From: Rheum nobile | Lineage: Eukaryota; Streptophyta; Magnoliopsida; Caryophyllales; Polygonaceae | Reading direction: 5' to 3' | Assembly (NCBI GenBank): GCA_027886185.1 | Contig: WOAB01000056.1 | Span: forward strand, 5,704,001-5,768,000 | Length of the DNA: 64,000 nucleotides | Position numbers and translations under genes: made by a program | The notes under the pieces: generated by a model | The model's input: only the letters and a program-made list of their open reading frames with translations | What the model was told of the DNA's origin: nothing | Database searches by the model: none | Part shown: one piece after another, positions 1-11,182 of the stretch | How the letters are laid out: every line of letters starts with the position of its first letter | Numbering within the stretch: the first letter of the stretch is position 1

Positions 1-247
1 GGTGAGACAATTCACAACATCCCCGTCTCCACCCCCACATCACCAAGGTGAGACAATTCACAACATCCCCGTCTCCACCCCCACATCACCAAGGTGAGAC
101 AATTCACAACATCCCCGTCTCCACCCCCACATCACCAAGGTGAGACAATTCACAACATCCCCGTCTCCAGCCCCAAATCACCAAGGTGAGACAATTCACA
201 ACATCCCCGTCTCCACCCCCACATCACCAAGGTGAGACAATTCACAA
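1..247. repeat. 46-bp tandem repeat array inside the LTR
   Basis: The unit starts GGTGAGACAATTCACAACAT and repeats at 1, 47, 93, 139 and 185, with a partial copy from 231. The array continues to the left of the window. The same unit makes up 4823-5199 in the partner LTR. Copies differ by only single bases, so the array is young or homogenised. Confidence 0.95.
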
Positions 248-1517
248 CCCCCAAAACCCACTATCCACACCATACTGACACCAATCAACCAACACAACGA
301 CAATCAAAATCACATAACCACACCTTATCACACATCATCACATATCATCACACACACATCATCACATATCTTCACACACACATCATCACACATCATCACA
401 TATCATCACACACACATCATCTCACATTATCACATATCCTCACACACACATCACACATTATCACCCGAGCAATTACATAGTCAATCAAACCAATAAAATA
501 GCTCAAGCAATGGTAAAACAATTTATGAAATGAACTAAGCATAAATCAATTTATAAAATATATAAGTTTGCAAGGATCCTCTTGCCGCAAGTCGAACCAC
601 AACGACCTCAGAGATCTCCAGTCAATCCGAACGAACCTGCGAAATCAATCCGAGCAAATCCCTGGCGTTAAATTCATACCAAGCCACAACTAGAAAAACC
701 CCCAAATTCAAACCCTAAATAATACCTTCACAAAATTCAGCAATCACACCCACAAAAATCAACCCAATGGCTCACGAAATTGCTCTTCCACTGCCCACGA
801 AGGATAAATCAACATCAATTCGGACCACTATACAACATCAATTCGAACCACACAATATCAATTCGAACACATACAAAAATTCAGCCAAAATCGAATTAAC
901 CCTTAACTCATAAGCTTACCTTGTCGACAACCCCAGCCACCACACGAACCAACTACACCGGACAGCAGCTCAACAACAACAACAACAACATGGCGGCAGC
1001 AACAATTCGGACCGCAGCAAACACACAATTTCGCTGCACAGTTCGCAGCTCACACTCAAAATCCAGCAAGAAAAATCCAGTCCAAACCGAACCCAAGCAA
1101 ACCCAACAACACCTTACCTCTTCGTGTCCTCGCCAGAAGAGATTCTGACGCCGGAGACGACGCAGTCCACAGCAGCTAGTGCGACACCGCAGCAACACGA
1201 ACCAGCGAAGCAACTCGGACGCGGACAGCAGCTGCACAACTCGGCTCTACAGCAACGAACAGCAGCTCGAACACGGAGGGAACGAAGGAGGAGAGGTCCG
1301 ATCGGGCTCGCCGGAGAAGGAGCTACTCGGCTGGGCACGAAGAGGGTCGGATTCGTCAGGGAAGCTGGGCACGGCTGGGAACTCACACGGGAGAGAGAGA
1401 GAGAGGCAACCGAGAGAGTTAGGGATTTAATCCCCAAATTCCCATTTTTCCCCCTTTTTAGTAAACCCTATAATTAATTTACCAAAATGTCATTATCAAC
1501 TTATTTGGGGTATTTCA
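1..1517 (-). mobile_element. 3' LTR (window-truncated) of a minus-strand Ty3/gypsy-derived element
   Basis: This is the left LTR of an element lying on the minus strand. Its U3 end is at 1517, where the plus strand reads GGGGTATTTCA, the complement of the family start TGAAATACCCC. Its other end lies left of the window. From about position 475 onward it matches the right LTR (3293-6581) nearly base for base. It holds the end of a 46-bp tandem array (1-247), a CA-rich stretch (320-470) and a GC-rich, CAG-rich block (960-1400). No gene is supported here; open frames come from repeats. Confidence 0.88.
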
Positions 1518-2060
1518 TTCTCCCCCCTTATAATAGTTTCGTCCTCGAAACTAGAGTCAAACAAGCTCGGATAACTGCGTCGCATAACTGATTCCAGTTC
1601 CCAAGTCTCTTCTTCTGTTCCATGCCTAGCCCATAATGGATGATACACATCTCTCCTCAGCTGAGACACACGAAATACGTCATGCATTCCACTCATCTCT
1701 GGCGGCAATGCCACTTGATAAGCTACGACACCAACTCCTTTCAGAATCTCAAAGGGACCAACGTACTTAGGACTCAACTTGCCTCGTTTCCCAATTCTGA
1801 ATACTCCTTTAGTCGGTGAAACTTTAATAAACACATGATCTCCCACACTGAACTCCAAAGGACGTCTACGAACATCTGCATATGATTTCTGTCTGCTCTG
1901 AGCTGTCAACAATCTCTGACGGATCACATCAATGTCATCCTTAGTTTTCTGCAGAAACTCAGGAGCAACTAACACAGCATCAGTCAAATCATCTCAACAC
2001 AATGGCGATTTACAGCGACTATCATACAAAGCCTCATAAAGTGCCATCTGAATCAACGCA
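1496..2060 (-). pseudogene. Ty3/gypsy integrase C-terminal fragment (Tekay/Del-like)
   Basis: A 163-codon open frame (1496-1987) carries the C-terminal part of a chromovirus integrase. Visible marks are SRQKSYAD, the GDHVF block with LSPKYVGPFEI after it, HDVFRVSQLRR and, near the end, TWELE followed by SYPSLF. Just upstream, in a shifted frame at about 2000-2040, is the EALY....CKSP motif that ends the integrase core. Between the SQLRR block and the WELE block the family usually has many more residues, including most of the chromodomain; here they are almost adjacent, so a deletion is likely. The frame ends inside the LTR after the FEDETI motif typical of this lineage. The call rests on motif order; the Tekay/Del assignment is from memory of the family. 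Confidence 0.8.
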
Positions 2061-3292
2061 TATCAACTATTGTTGCCGAAGAATGACTTTCCTTGAGAAT
2101 CAATTTTCTAATCTCTTATCAGCTGTCACACATAACCGATTATGAAGTCACAAAACTCCATCCTCATGAATGAAAATTCCGGGTGCCTTTCCTTGAGCAA
2201 CTTCACTACATAACTTGTTCAACACAGAATCTTGCGATTGTTTCTCTTGGATCAACTCTACTAATGTCGATTGGATTTCTAATACATTCAGCATCATTTC
2301 CTTCTCAGACCAATCTCAATCTCACCCCGCACAATTCTTGTTGCAACTCCGGCAGAACTGATAAGCATGCAACCGTATACTCGAGAGTCAACTTCCTACT
2401 CAAAACATCAACTACCACATTAGCCCTTTCTGATTGATACACAATATCTTTTCCACAATCTTCAATCAATTCTAGCAACCATCTTGTCTCATGTTCAACT
2501 CTCTCTTATACAATTGAGCTGACGAAAAGACATACGCAATGACTTTCCCATTATGCATCAAGACATAACCCTGACCCTGCTTAGACACATCACTGTAGAT
2601 GACAAACCTTTCTGTTCTCTGTGGAATAACCAACACTGACACACTAGTTGCGACCTGCGCATTCTACTTCTCAGCTCAGCTGAATCCCATAGTCACGAAA
2701 TTCTACTTTTTCAGATGCAACTGAGTTCTCTGTTCCTTACTACTTCCAACATCAATAGTCTGATCAAAATCAACTATAGCAGTCTCCCTGATCAGCACTC
2801 ATCAGTACTCAAGGATTGTATAGCTATGCCTTACCATCAAAGTTTATCTCAGAACACAACCATATCTGAATGCGCTTAATCTGTCCTGCTCAACCCTAAC
2901 AATAACAGTAGCACAATAATTCATACAGAATCATCACCACTAAACTACCTGCATCAACCTCTTGACGATAAGCCCAACAGCCTCATCCTCTACCATACTC
3001 ATACTCTTTAAACCTCTAGCACGTCCCACTTACCAGGGAACGCACCATAAAATTTACTTAACAACATTAAACATCGCATATGAAATTAATCATCAATACT
3101 CAACATCACATATAAATATATCAACATTAGCACAAAACATCACAAACAACCAATACTTACCAACACAACTCACTACGGTTGACAGCAAGGTTCCTGATCA
3201 CCCGATCGTTCACAACCACAACGAATAAAAATTCTCAAGTTGAAAACTCGGAAAGAACACATTTTTGAAAAGAAAGCTCTGATACCAACTTC
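1518..3292 (-). mobile_element. Internal region of the minus-strand element (1-6581)
   Basis: These 1775 bases separate the two LTRs. On the minus strand the region starts next to the right LTR with a primer-binding site (3276-3287) and ends next to the left LTR with a purine tract (complement of 1518-1531). In between are broken pol remnants: an RNase H-like piece (about 2380-2650) and the end of integrase (1496-2060). Roughly 2660-3270 shows no domain I recognise. A normal gypsy internal region is about three times longer, so this element cannot be autonomous. Confidence 0.85.
3276..3287 (-). other. Primer-binding site, initiator Met-tRNA
   Basis: The minus strand reads TGGTATCAGAGC, complementary to the 3' end of plant initiator methionine tRNA. 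It sits five bases inside the LTR that starts at 3293. The same site occurs in the other two complete family members, at 14339 and 23239. Confidence 0.9.
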
Positions 3293-4822
3293 TGTAACAC
3301 CCCTAGGCTAGTGGTGCTACAGTGCCATAATCCAGAAGGATTATAAGGCGGGTGAAAAGAAAAAAATGCAAAACATAACCCATATATATAATATCAAAAG
3401 CAGCACAACGGAAAACCTGTAAAACCTGTCCAGAGTTTGAAACCACCAACAACTTAACATACTGAAATACAACCATTTACAAACCAAAAACCAACAACCA
3501 AAACCAATACAATAGATACAACCCATTCAAAGTCCGAAACCAAAACGACACGTGCAACAAGTCAAAGTCTCAAACCAAAAGTAGAGTTCTCGACTCCAAA
3601 ACCGACGATGATCAGGAACCTCCTTGCTGGCGTTGAACCTGAAAAGCCTGATTGACTGAGGGACCCGATACCCCAGCCAACCACGGCACGTAAACCGCAG
3701 TTGGTCAGTCTCGTGAAAGACTATGGCAAGATTAGCCAAGCCAAAACAGTTTCAAAACCATAGAATTATCATGGCAATCAACAATACCAAACAACAACAA
3801 ATCATACAATATATACATACAATATATACCATATCATACCGACCAATCAACATAAAACACACGCCTAAACACAAACACACTCTATCACATAATCATCCAA
3901 TACTCAATCTTATCCAATTCTACACGATACTAATCTCTTTCAATCCATCCTAAAACTCATCACACGCATAGACGAAAAGAACGATCCAATCCAACTTCCT
4001 CTCCATTCCTAATACCTCAATCAACAACCCTAAGCACATACACATCTTATGACTGACTTACAACCACAGCTAATCAATTATACTGAACTCGCTACTGCAC
4101 TACACAACAAATTCAATTATCCTTCACATCAACAAACACATAAGCATCAACGATATAATCATTACATAATACAATCATAACCAAAATAACGATCCAGGCC
4201 AGCCACCCTTCTGGTGCCGCCGATTCGTCAACCTCGACTGCAACTCATACCTCAAACTCAACTCGCATGGCACACACACCCTCAAGATGGGAAACCAATC
4301 TATACAGTCAAACAACGCAACCAACCTTCATAATCCACCAGTTACCAACAACAACCATACCAACAGAATTTACCACCTTGACCAGTTACAACCAACAACT
4401 ATAACACACGAAATTCACAATCACAACCACTATTCAACATACAACCAATAAACACACACTCACACACACTCAATCCAACACACACACACGATCCAACACA
4501 CACACATACACATTCAAGCCAACACACACACGTGTCAACAGACACTAATCACATTTAGTCATATCTGACTACCACGTCAACATTTAATCAGATACGCTAC
4601 AATACAATTCATATCACACACACATACCCATTTCATCATCATAACATTCAATCAATACAAACAAAAATCAATATATACTAGTCATCACCATATCTGACCC
4701 AAGCAACCAAGAAAGATAACTCAACTCATATTCAACCAATCACAAACAATTAAAATATACATATATATCACTTCAAACAACCACTTAATCAGGTACGCAA
4801 GCAACCCTTTCACACAATTACC

Positions 4823-5199
4823 ACTTCACAACATCTCCGTCTCCACCCCCATATCACCTAGGTGAGACAATTCACAACATCCCCGTCTCCACCCCCACAT
4901 CACCAAGGTGAGACAATTCACAACATCCCCGTCTCCACCCCCACATCACCAAGGTGAGACAATTCACAACATCCCCGTCTCCACCCCCACATCACCAAGG
5001 TGAGACAATTCACAACATCCCCGTCTCCACCCCCACATCACCAAGGTGAGACAATTCACAACATCCCCGTCTCCACCCCCACATCACCAAGGTGAGACAA
5101 TTCACAACATCCCCGTCTCCACCCCCATATCACCAAGGTGAGACAATTCACAACATCCCCGTCTCCACCCCACATCACCAAGGTGAGACAATTCACAAC
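4823..5199. repeat. 46-bp tandem array, about eight copies
   Basis: Same unit as at 1-247, starting GGTGAGACAATTCACAACAT, with clean copies from 4861 at 46-bp steps and a degraded copy before that. One late copy lacks a base (5161-5190). Units are contiguous with no spacers, so this is an LTR minisatellite and not a CRISPR array. Confidence 0.95.
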
Positions 5200-6319
5200 C
5201 CCCAAAACCCACTATCCACACCATACCGACACCAATCAACCAACACAACGACAATCAAAATAACATAACCACACCTTATCACACACCATCACACATCATC
5301 ACATATCTTCACACACACATCATCACACATCATCACATATCATCACACACACATCATCTCACATTATCACATATCCTCACACACACATCACACATTATCA
5401 CCCGAGCAATTACATAGTCAATCAAACCAATAAAATAGCTCAAGCAATGGTAAAACAATTTATGAAATGAACTAAGCATAAATCAATTTATAAAATATAT
5501 AAGTTTGCAAGGATCCTCTTGCCGCAAGTCGAACCACAACGACCTCAGAGATCTCCAGTCAATCCGAACGAACCTGCGAAATCAATCCGAGCAAATCCCT
5601 GGCGTTAAATTCATACCAAGCCACAACTAGAAAAACCCCCAAATTCAAACCCTAAATAATACCTTCACAAAATTCAGCAATCACACCCACAAAAATCAAC
5701 CCAATGGCTCACGAAATTGCTCTTCCACTGCCCACGAAGGATAAATCAACATCAATTCGGACCACTATACAACATCAATTCGAACCACACAATATCAATT
5801 CGAACACATACAAAAATTCAGCCAAAATCGAATTAACCCTTAACTCATAAGCTTACCTTGTCGACAACCCCAGCCACCACACGAACCAACTACACCGGAC
5901 AGCAGCTCAACAACAACAACACGGCGGCAGCAGCAATTCGGACCGCAGTAAACACACAATTTCGCTGCACAGTTCGCAGCTCACACTCAAAATTCAGCAA
6001 GAAAAATTCAGTCCAAACCGAACCCAAGCAAACCCAACAACACCTTACCTCTTCGTGTCCTCGCCGGAAGAGCTTCTGACGCCGGAGACGATGCAGTCCA
6101 CAGCAGCTCGCGTGACACCGCAGCAACACGAACCAGCGAAGCAACTCGGACGCGGACAGCAGCTGCACAACTCGGCTCCACAGTAACGAACAGCAGCTCG
6201 AACACGGAGGGAACGAAGGAGGAGAGGTCCGGTCGGGCTCGCCGGAGAAGGAGCTACTCGGCTGGGCACGAAGAGGGTCGGATTCGTCGGGGAAGCTGGG
6301 CACGGCTGGGAACTCACAC

Positions 6320-6473
<154 letters not shown>

Positions 6474-6581
6474 ACCGAGAGAGTTAGGGATTTAATCCCC
6501 AAATTCCCATTTTCCCCCTTTTTAGTAAACCCCATAGTTAATTTACCAAAATGCCATTATCAACTTATTTGGGGTATTTCA

Positions 6582-7361
6582 CATACCGAGTCACAATTAA
6601 TAAACCCCTAATTCAAACCCTAATTTCATCATACCTCAATATCCAATCTCAGCAACCCACACATAAAATCAACCCATAGTTCCAACAACAAATCGTGGCT
6701 GCACAAATTAACAAAACCAATTAAACCATTGAAATAGCTATCCAATACCCCAAAAATTCAGCAAATCTATCCACAGAAATTCAGCAGAAATCAGTCCCAA
6801 AAAATATTCAGATCTGAGGTAAACCCACACATACCTTGGTTGCTCGACCTCACCTTCGGATTGATCCTCTCGCTCGCCGGAATTTGCAGCACAACACCGC
6901 AGCGGACAGCAGCGAACAACACACAGTTCACGCAACACTTCAAGTGCAATCGGTCAACCTTTAGCAGAAATTGAAGCCCAAAAATTATACAGATCGTAGA
7001 CTCGCTCTTACCTCGTCGATCCCCCGGCTATAGTCATCGGAGAGGGCTCCTTCGTCGCCGACAAGTGCAGCAGCAGTAGCGGCGACTTCGCCCAGCAGCT
7101 GGTCGCTCAATCCACAGCAGTTCTTGGCCTCACTCCTCTGCAGCAGTAGCGACGCCCAGCAGCAGCTCGCGGCCTGGTTCACCGGCGGGAAGAAGGCTGA
7201 ACACAGAAGAGAGTCGGGGAGCTCGAGTTCGCCCAGCTGAGTGGCTCGCCGAAGAAGAAGATTGGGTTTTTGCCCCTTTGATTTACCCCTTCAGATTTTA
7301 TAAGTCCCACAAAAATCTTTATTTACTCTTTTACCATTTATATATATTTTGGGGTATTTCA
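6582..7361 (-). mobile_element. Older LTR fragment that hosts the 1-6581 element
   Basis: After the right end of the inner element the sequence continues as another LTR of the same family: GC-rich block, CAG-rich stretch near 7060-7180, then the family end GGGGTATTTCA at 7351-7361. On the minus strand this is the first 780 bases of the LTR; the rest lies left of the window. It is inserted in the coding part of an inhibitor pseudogene that resumes at 7362. Confidence 0.85.
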
Positions 7362-7448
7362 TCTCCTGGCTGCAACAATATAGCTCTTACATTCAAGTTA
7401 TCCTTCTCTATCGTCGCCTTTGCTTCCGCCCCCTCTTTTCCCACCAGC
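7362..7448 (-). pseudogene. Type-B potato-inhibitor-I copy B0, cut by an LTR
   Basis: The minus strand matches the middle of the other B copies, from the leucine of the family ELVG motif to the GDAG stretch just before the reactive loop. The LTR ending at 7361 has removed or displaced the 3' half. Like all B copies, it has no N-terminal WPE motif and no start codon. Confidence 0.75.
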
Positions 7449-8346
7449 TATATATATACTTACGGAGGATCAAGTAATCCTATTCCTCTATTGGACTTTA
7501 AATGATAAATGTCCATGTGTATAAAATTGGATTTTTAAATTTCAAGAAGAATGCTTTAAAAAAAAAGGTCCTCTTTTATATGATCAACATATATCAACCT
7601 TCTTTTTTTTGGTAAAACATGTATAAATGCAATAAGAATAATACTTACGGAGTTATTATACCGTAATTTCATACTTTACAACATATATTTTTTTTCAATA
7701 AGTGAGTATAAAAATTAAGTAACTATATTCGTAGCATGTAGGGGTCCAATTCATTTGTAGTTAAAATTAAGGATATGTATGAAGATACAGATTTACTCTT
7801 TATTGCATGTACAATTATTTCACAAAAACTATTACTCCATCCGTTCACTATTAGATATCCTTTTAGATTTTAGAATTTATTCAAAAATATTTGTTATTTT
7901 AGGATTTCAAGGACATATCACATATAAATCACAAAATTTGTATTGGAACTTGGTTATGTTAAATTTTGTTTCTCCGTCTATTGATTCAAAAGGGTCGTGA
8001 CTGGTGAGTGACTAAATTGCAAAAAAAAAAATGGTTTTTAAAATATATTTAATGACTTTCTTAATATATATATATATATGTGTAAAACTTACAAGAACAA
8101 GTAAAGGGTTTGACATTATCACTTTTGAAGATACTTTAGATTGATGATCAAATGAATGAGAGTCTTGACACCAATATATAATAAATACCACAATGATATT
8201 TTATTACATGTAGATATAAGAAATCTCTCTTTAATAAGAAGGGCATAAAAGAACAAAACATGAAACCAATCATTTATTTTTTTGTAGGTGTATCACTCGT
8301 AGGTTTATCTTATTGATCTGTGATAAACAACTGTTGGTTGCATCTA

Positions 8347-8550
8347 TTAACCAACCATAGGCACGCGGGCAACACGGTTTTGACCATTCAAAAAAACCCA
8401 GACTCGGTTACAACAAAAATCTCCAGTTCCAGCGCCTCCTGGCCGCAACAAGATAGCTCTTACATTCGGGTTCTCCGCCTCTATTATTGCCTTTGCTTTG
8501 GCCCCGTCTTTTCCCACCAGCTCCGGCCACCTACTCTTCCCTATAGACAT
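8347..8550 (-). CDS. Potato inhibitor I-type serine protease inhibitor (gene A1), only open copy
   Basis: From ATG at 8550 to TAA at 8347 this gives 67 residues, the usual size of a potato-inhibitor-I domain. Family marks are visible: the WPELVGK motif (residues 8-14), the ENPNV segment (26-30), a reactive loop TGD (42-44), then NRVWVF (48-53) and the C-terminal end VPMVG (63-67). The family blocks serine proteases by presenting the loop as a bound substrate, usually in plant defence or control of endogenous subtilases; that role is family knowledge. Oddities: P1 would be Gly43, a poor specificity residue; the usual N-terminal Cys is absent, while Cys46-Cys47 are adjacent; no signal peptide. 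The ATG lies in a sequence (TCTATAG, then GGAAG) that also looks like a 3' splice site, so a longer spliced form is possible. Function is uncertain, identity is not. Confidence 0.85.
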   Translation of the reverse strand: MSIGKSRWPELVGKDGAKAKAIIEAENPNVRAILLRPGGAGTGDFCCNRVWVFLNGQNRVARVPMVG

Positions 8551-8775
8551 TTCAAAAATATAAAATATCAATTAATCCAACCTATATATAAGAATTTGAT
8601 TAAATTGATTATGTACTAGAAGAAGGTTTAGGGTGCATGCATGGTCCTTGACAACACATTGAGCCGGTGCAAGAAAGGCATGGCGGGTAAGTATATTGAT
8701 GCCCTGGCATTTATATATTTTTTCTTCATTAATTTTTCTTTTGGTTGATTTCTCCATTGTTGATCTTCATACTTG

Positions 8776-8783
8776 TTTATATA
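8776..8783 (-). promoter_or_regulatory. TATA box upstream of gene A1
   Basis: The minus strand reads TATATAAA, 226 bases before the A1 start codon. The same octamer is at the same distance in A2 (28712-28719), A3 (35460-35467) and A4 (52281-52288). Conservation is expected from recent duplication, so it supports but does not prove promoter use. A second TATA-like stretch lies only about 35 bases before the ATG (8583-8592). Confidence 0.5.
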
Positions 8784-9487
8784 GGCACCAATAATGTGTT
8801 TGACCTTTTGATGTTGTGTTTGAATATGCATGAATGGAAATGAATGAAAATATTCATCAAATCGCATCCTTCATAAAGATTTGATTTTTTTAATAAAATC
8901 GTGTGTAGCCTTAACTTGTGCAATTTACATAGTCCATTAAGTGTTTCATGAAATAAATACATTCTATCAAATTAATGCCCTAATATAAACTCCATAATTG
9001 GCCAAACCTTTTCTTAATTAAACAAAAACACAAATTACCTTTTTTATAGATTTGATCAAACCATTTAAAACATTGAATTAGGAGAACCAAATAGTTTTTT
9101 GCAAAAAGAAAAATGGTAACCGTATTGCTCGAAAGAAATTTTATTGAGAAAGGATCAAGCCGATTCCTGAAATGGTTGCTTCATTACATTTGCGGATTAC
9201 CAGGTATAAAACTTCAATTAAATTATTAATGTAATACTCGAGATTTTTTTTGTAGAAAACGAGTTTGGGTTTACTTACAATTTTGTTCTAACTTATTCTG
9301 GTGGAGTCAATATATTTTATGTTTATTATAATTATAATTGATTTCATGACTTCAGAATTTGAGTTTTTGTCCGTTTCGTGGAATAAAGGAAATTGATAAT
9401 CTCGGGTGTTATGATTCTAGTGAATGTTTTCCATATGAAGTTATGTATTTTTAGGGGGGATAGGTGTCTAAGATGAGGAGTTATATG

Positions 9488-11182
9488 TGAAATACCCCAA
9501 ATAAGATAAGGATGTTAGTAATGGCATAATGGTAAATTAATTAAGGATTTTTCTTAAAGTGAGGAAATGGGAATTTGGGGGATAAAATCCCTTGTGCTCG
9601 GTAGCTCTCTCTCTCGATCTCTCCCGCTGAACAGCCCTGCTCCCTTCTCCTCCGACGAACTCCTTCCCATGTGCCCAGCCGAGTTGTTCTTCTCCGGCGA
9701 GCCGACTTGGACCGCGCCGCTGCTCTTCCTCCTCCTCCTCCCCTGCTGCTGCTGTCGTTCTGCTGTCCGTGCTGCTGCTTTGATGTGCTGTTGTGCAACT
9801 CGTACTGCTGCGGTTCGTGTGGTGGCTGAGGTCGCCGACGACGAGGAGCCTCCTCGGTGATTACCGTTGGTTGTCGACAAGGTAAGTATGTGGGTTAAGG
9901 GTTAATTCGATTTTGGCTGAATTTTTGTGTGCGTTCGAATTGATATTGTGTTATTTCGAGTTGATGTTGAGTGAGATCAAATTGATGTTGTTGTTCTTCG
10001 TGGGCAGTTGAAGAGGAAGGTGTGTGACCGTATTGTTGAATTTGAGCTTTGGTTGAATTGTGTGGGGTTTGCTTGATTGGAATTTTGAAGGTATGATTTT
10101 AGGGTTTGAATTTGGGGGTTTGTTAGTAGTGGATTTGTATGAGTAATTAATGCCAGGGATTTGCTCGGATTGATTTCGCAGGTTCATTCGAGTTGGTTGG
10201 AGATCTCTGAGGTCGTGGTTGTCGAGCTTGAGGCAAGATAAATCTTGCTAACCCTTCGTATATTTTTATAAAATTACTTTTGTTCCTATCTTGATTCAGT
10301 AATTGATTTTAGCTTGTCTGAGTAAAATAATTTGGATTATTAGTTGTGAAATTACTTGGTTGAATATGTGTGTTTGTCGACACCTGTGTGTGTTGGCCGT
10401 TGTGTGTTGGGTTTGCGTGTGTGTGTAGATGAGTGGGTGTGTTAGTAATTGTCTCGTGTTATGTTTGATTGAATGTGATGTGGTAGTTGGTCATAACTAA
10501 ATGAGGATTGATTGTTATGCATTGATTGGATTATTTGACTATATAATTGCTTGGTTGAAATGTGTGTTGATGTGTGATTATGTGATTTTGATTGTCGTAT
10601 GTAATATCTGATTTGGTGTCGGTGTGGTTGGGTAGTGTTTGATTTGGTGTCGGTGTGGTGGTGGAATGTTGTTGGTTGATTCAGGGCCTCGGAGGGTGTG
10701 AACCCCCGATGGTCGGAAGCGAGGTGATGATAGCCTCACCAAACCTCGTAGGGTGTACGCCTACGTTGTTAAGAGCTAAGGGTTGGATGGTGAAAGTCCC
10801 ATCCAGAAGAGTGTTGATTCAGGGCCTCGGAGGGTGTGACCTTCGGTGGTCGGTGGGCCAGAGTGATGATAGCCTCACTCAACCTCGTAGGGTGTAGCCG
10901 ACGTTGTTAAGGGCCAGGAGTTGGATGGTATGAGACCGTCCCTATCCGGATAGTTGGTTTTGGGTGATGAAAGTCTCACCAGGTGGTGGGTTGGAATTGT
11001 CTCACCCGGTGATGTGGTGGTGAGACGGAGGAGGGAGATATTATGTGTTAATTATGTGTTAAATGTTGATTGCGTACTTGATTAAGTGGTTTTGTGTTGG
11101 ATGTTGGTTGTGTTAGTGAATATTGACTGTGTGTTTGGTTATTGGTTTTATGTTGGATATTGATTGCTAGCTAGTTTGACTT
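9488..11182 (+). mobile_element. LTR (first part), interrupted by a nested element
   Basis: Starts TGAAATACCCC at 9488 after host sequence ending ATATG. It contains the GC-rich, CTG-rich block (9600-9880), the TTGCTAACC block near 10246 and two copies of a repeat with GGGCCTCGGAGGGTGTGA (10683 and 10823). At 11182 it is broken by the element 11183-18963, whose GACTT target duplication flanks the break, and it resumes at 18969. Confidence 0.88.

Larger units (their letters stand above)
7362..9487 (-). repeat. Inhibitor array unit 0 (partial host segment)
   Basis: Host DNA between two LTRs. Contents in plus order: the remaining part of a type-B gene copy (7362-7448); the AT-rich 3' flank of gene A (7449-8346); gene A1 (8347-8550); and its upstream region (8551-9487) with a TATA box. 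It aligns collinearly with 27706-29427 and 52037-52990. Nothing else coding is seen in the flanks; short open frames there recur in all units only because the whole unit is duplicated. Confidence 0.88.

Noticed and set aside
1..247. Regular 46-bp repeats that look CRISPR-like at first sight
   Set aside because: Units are contiguous with no unique spacers, lie inside a plant LTR and have no cas genes.
232..480. His/Thr-rich open frame of 82 codons
   Set aside because: Produced by CA-rich simple repeats in the LTR; no domain and not kept in the twin LTR.
7833..7860. ACTCCATCCGTTCACTATTA, like a Stowaway-type MITE end
   Set aside because: No matching inverted end or TA duplication found downstream; present in every A and B flank, so at most an old remnant.
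7779..8000. 73-codon plus-strand frame repeated in four array units
   Set aside because: Lies in the 3' flank of gene A on the opposite strand; conservation reflects unit duplication. AT-rich, no recognisable domain.
8572..8757. 61-codon minus-strand frame kept in all four A units, just upstream of gene A
   Set aside because: Starts only about 19 bases after the TATA box and all flanking DNA is equally conserved; no known domain. It could at most be part of a leader.
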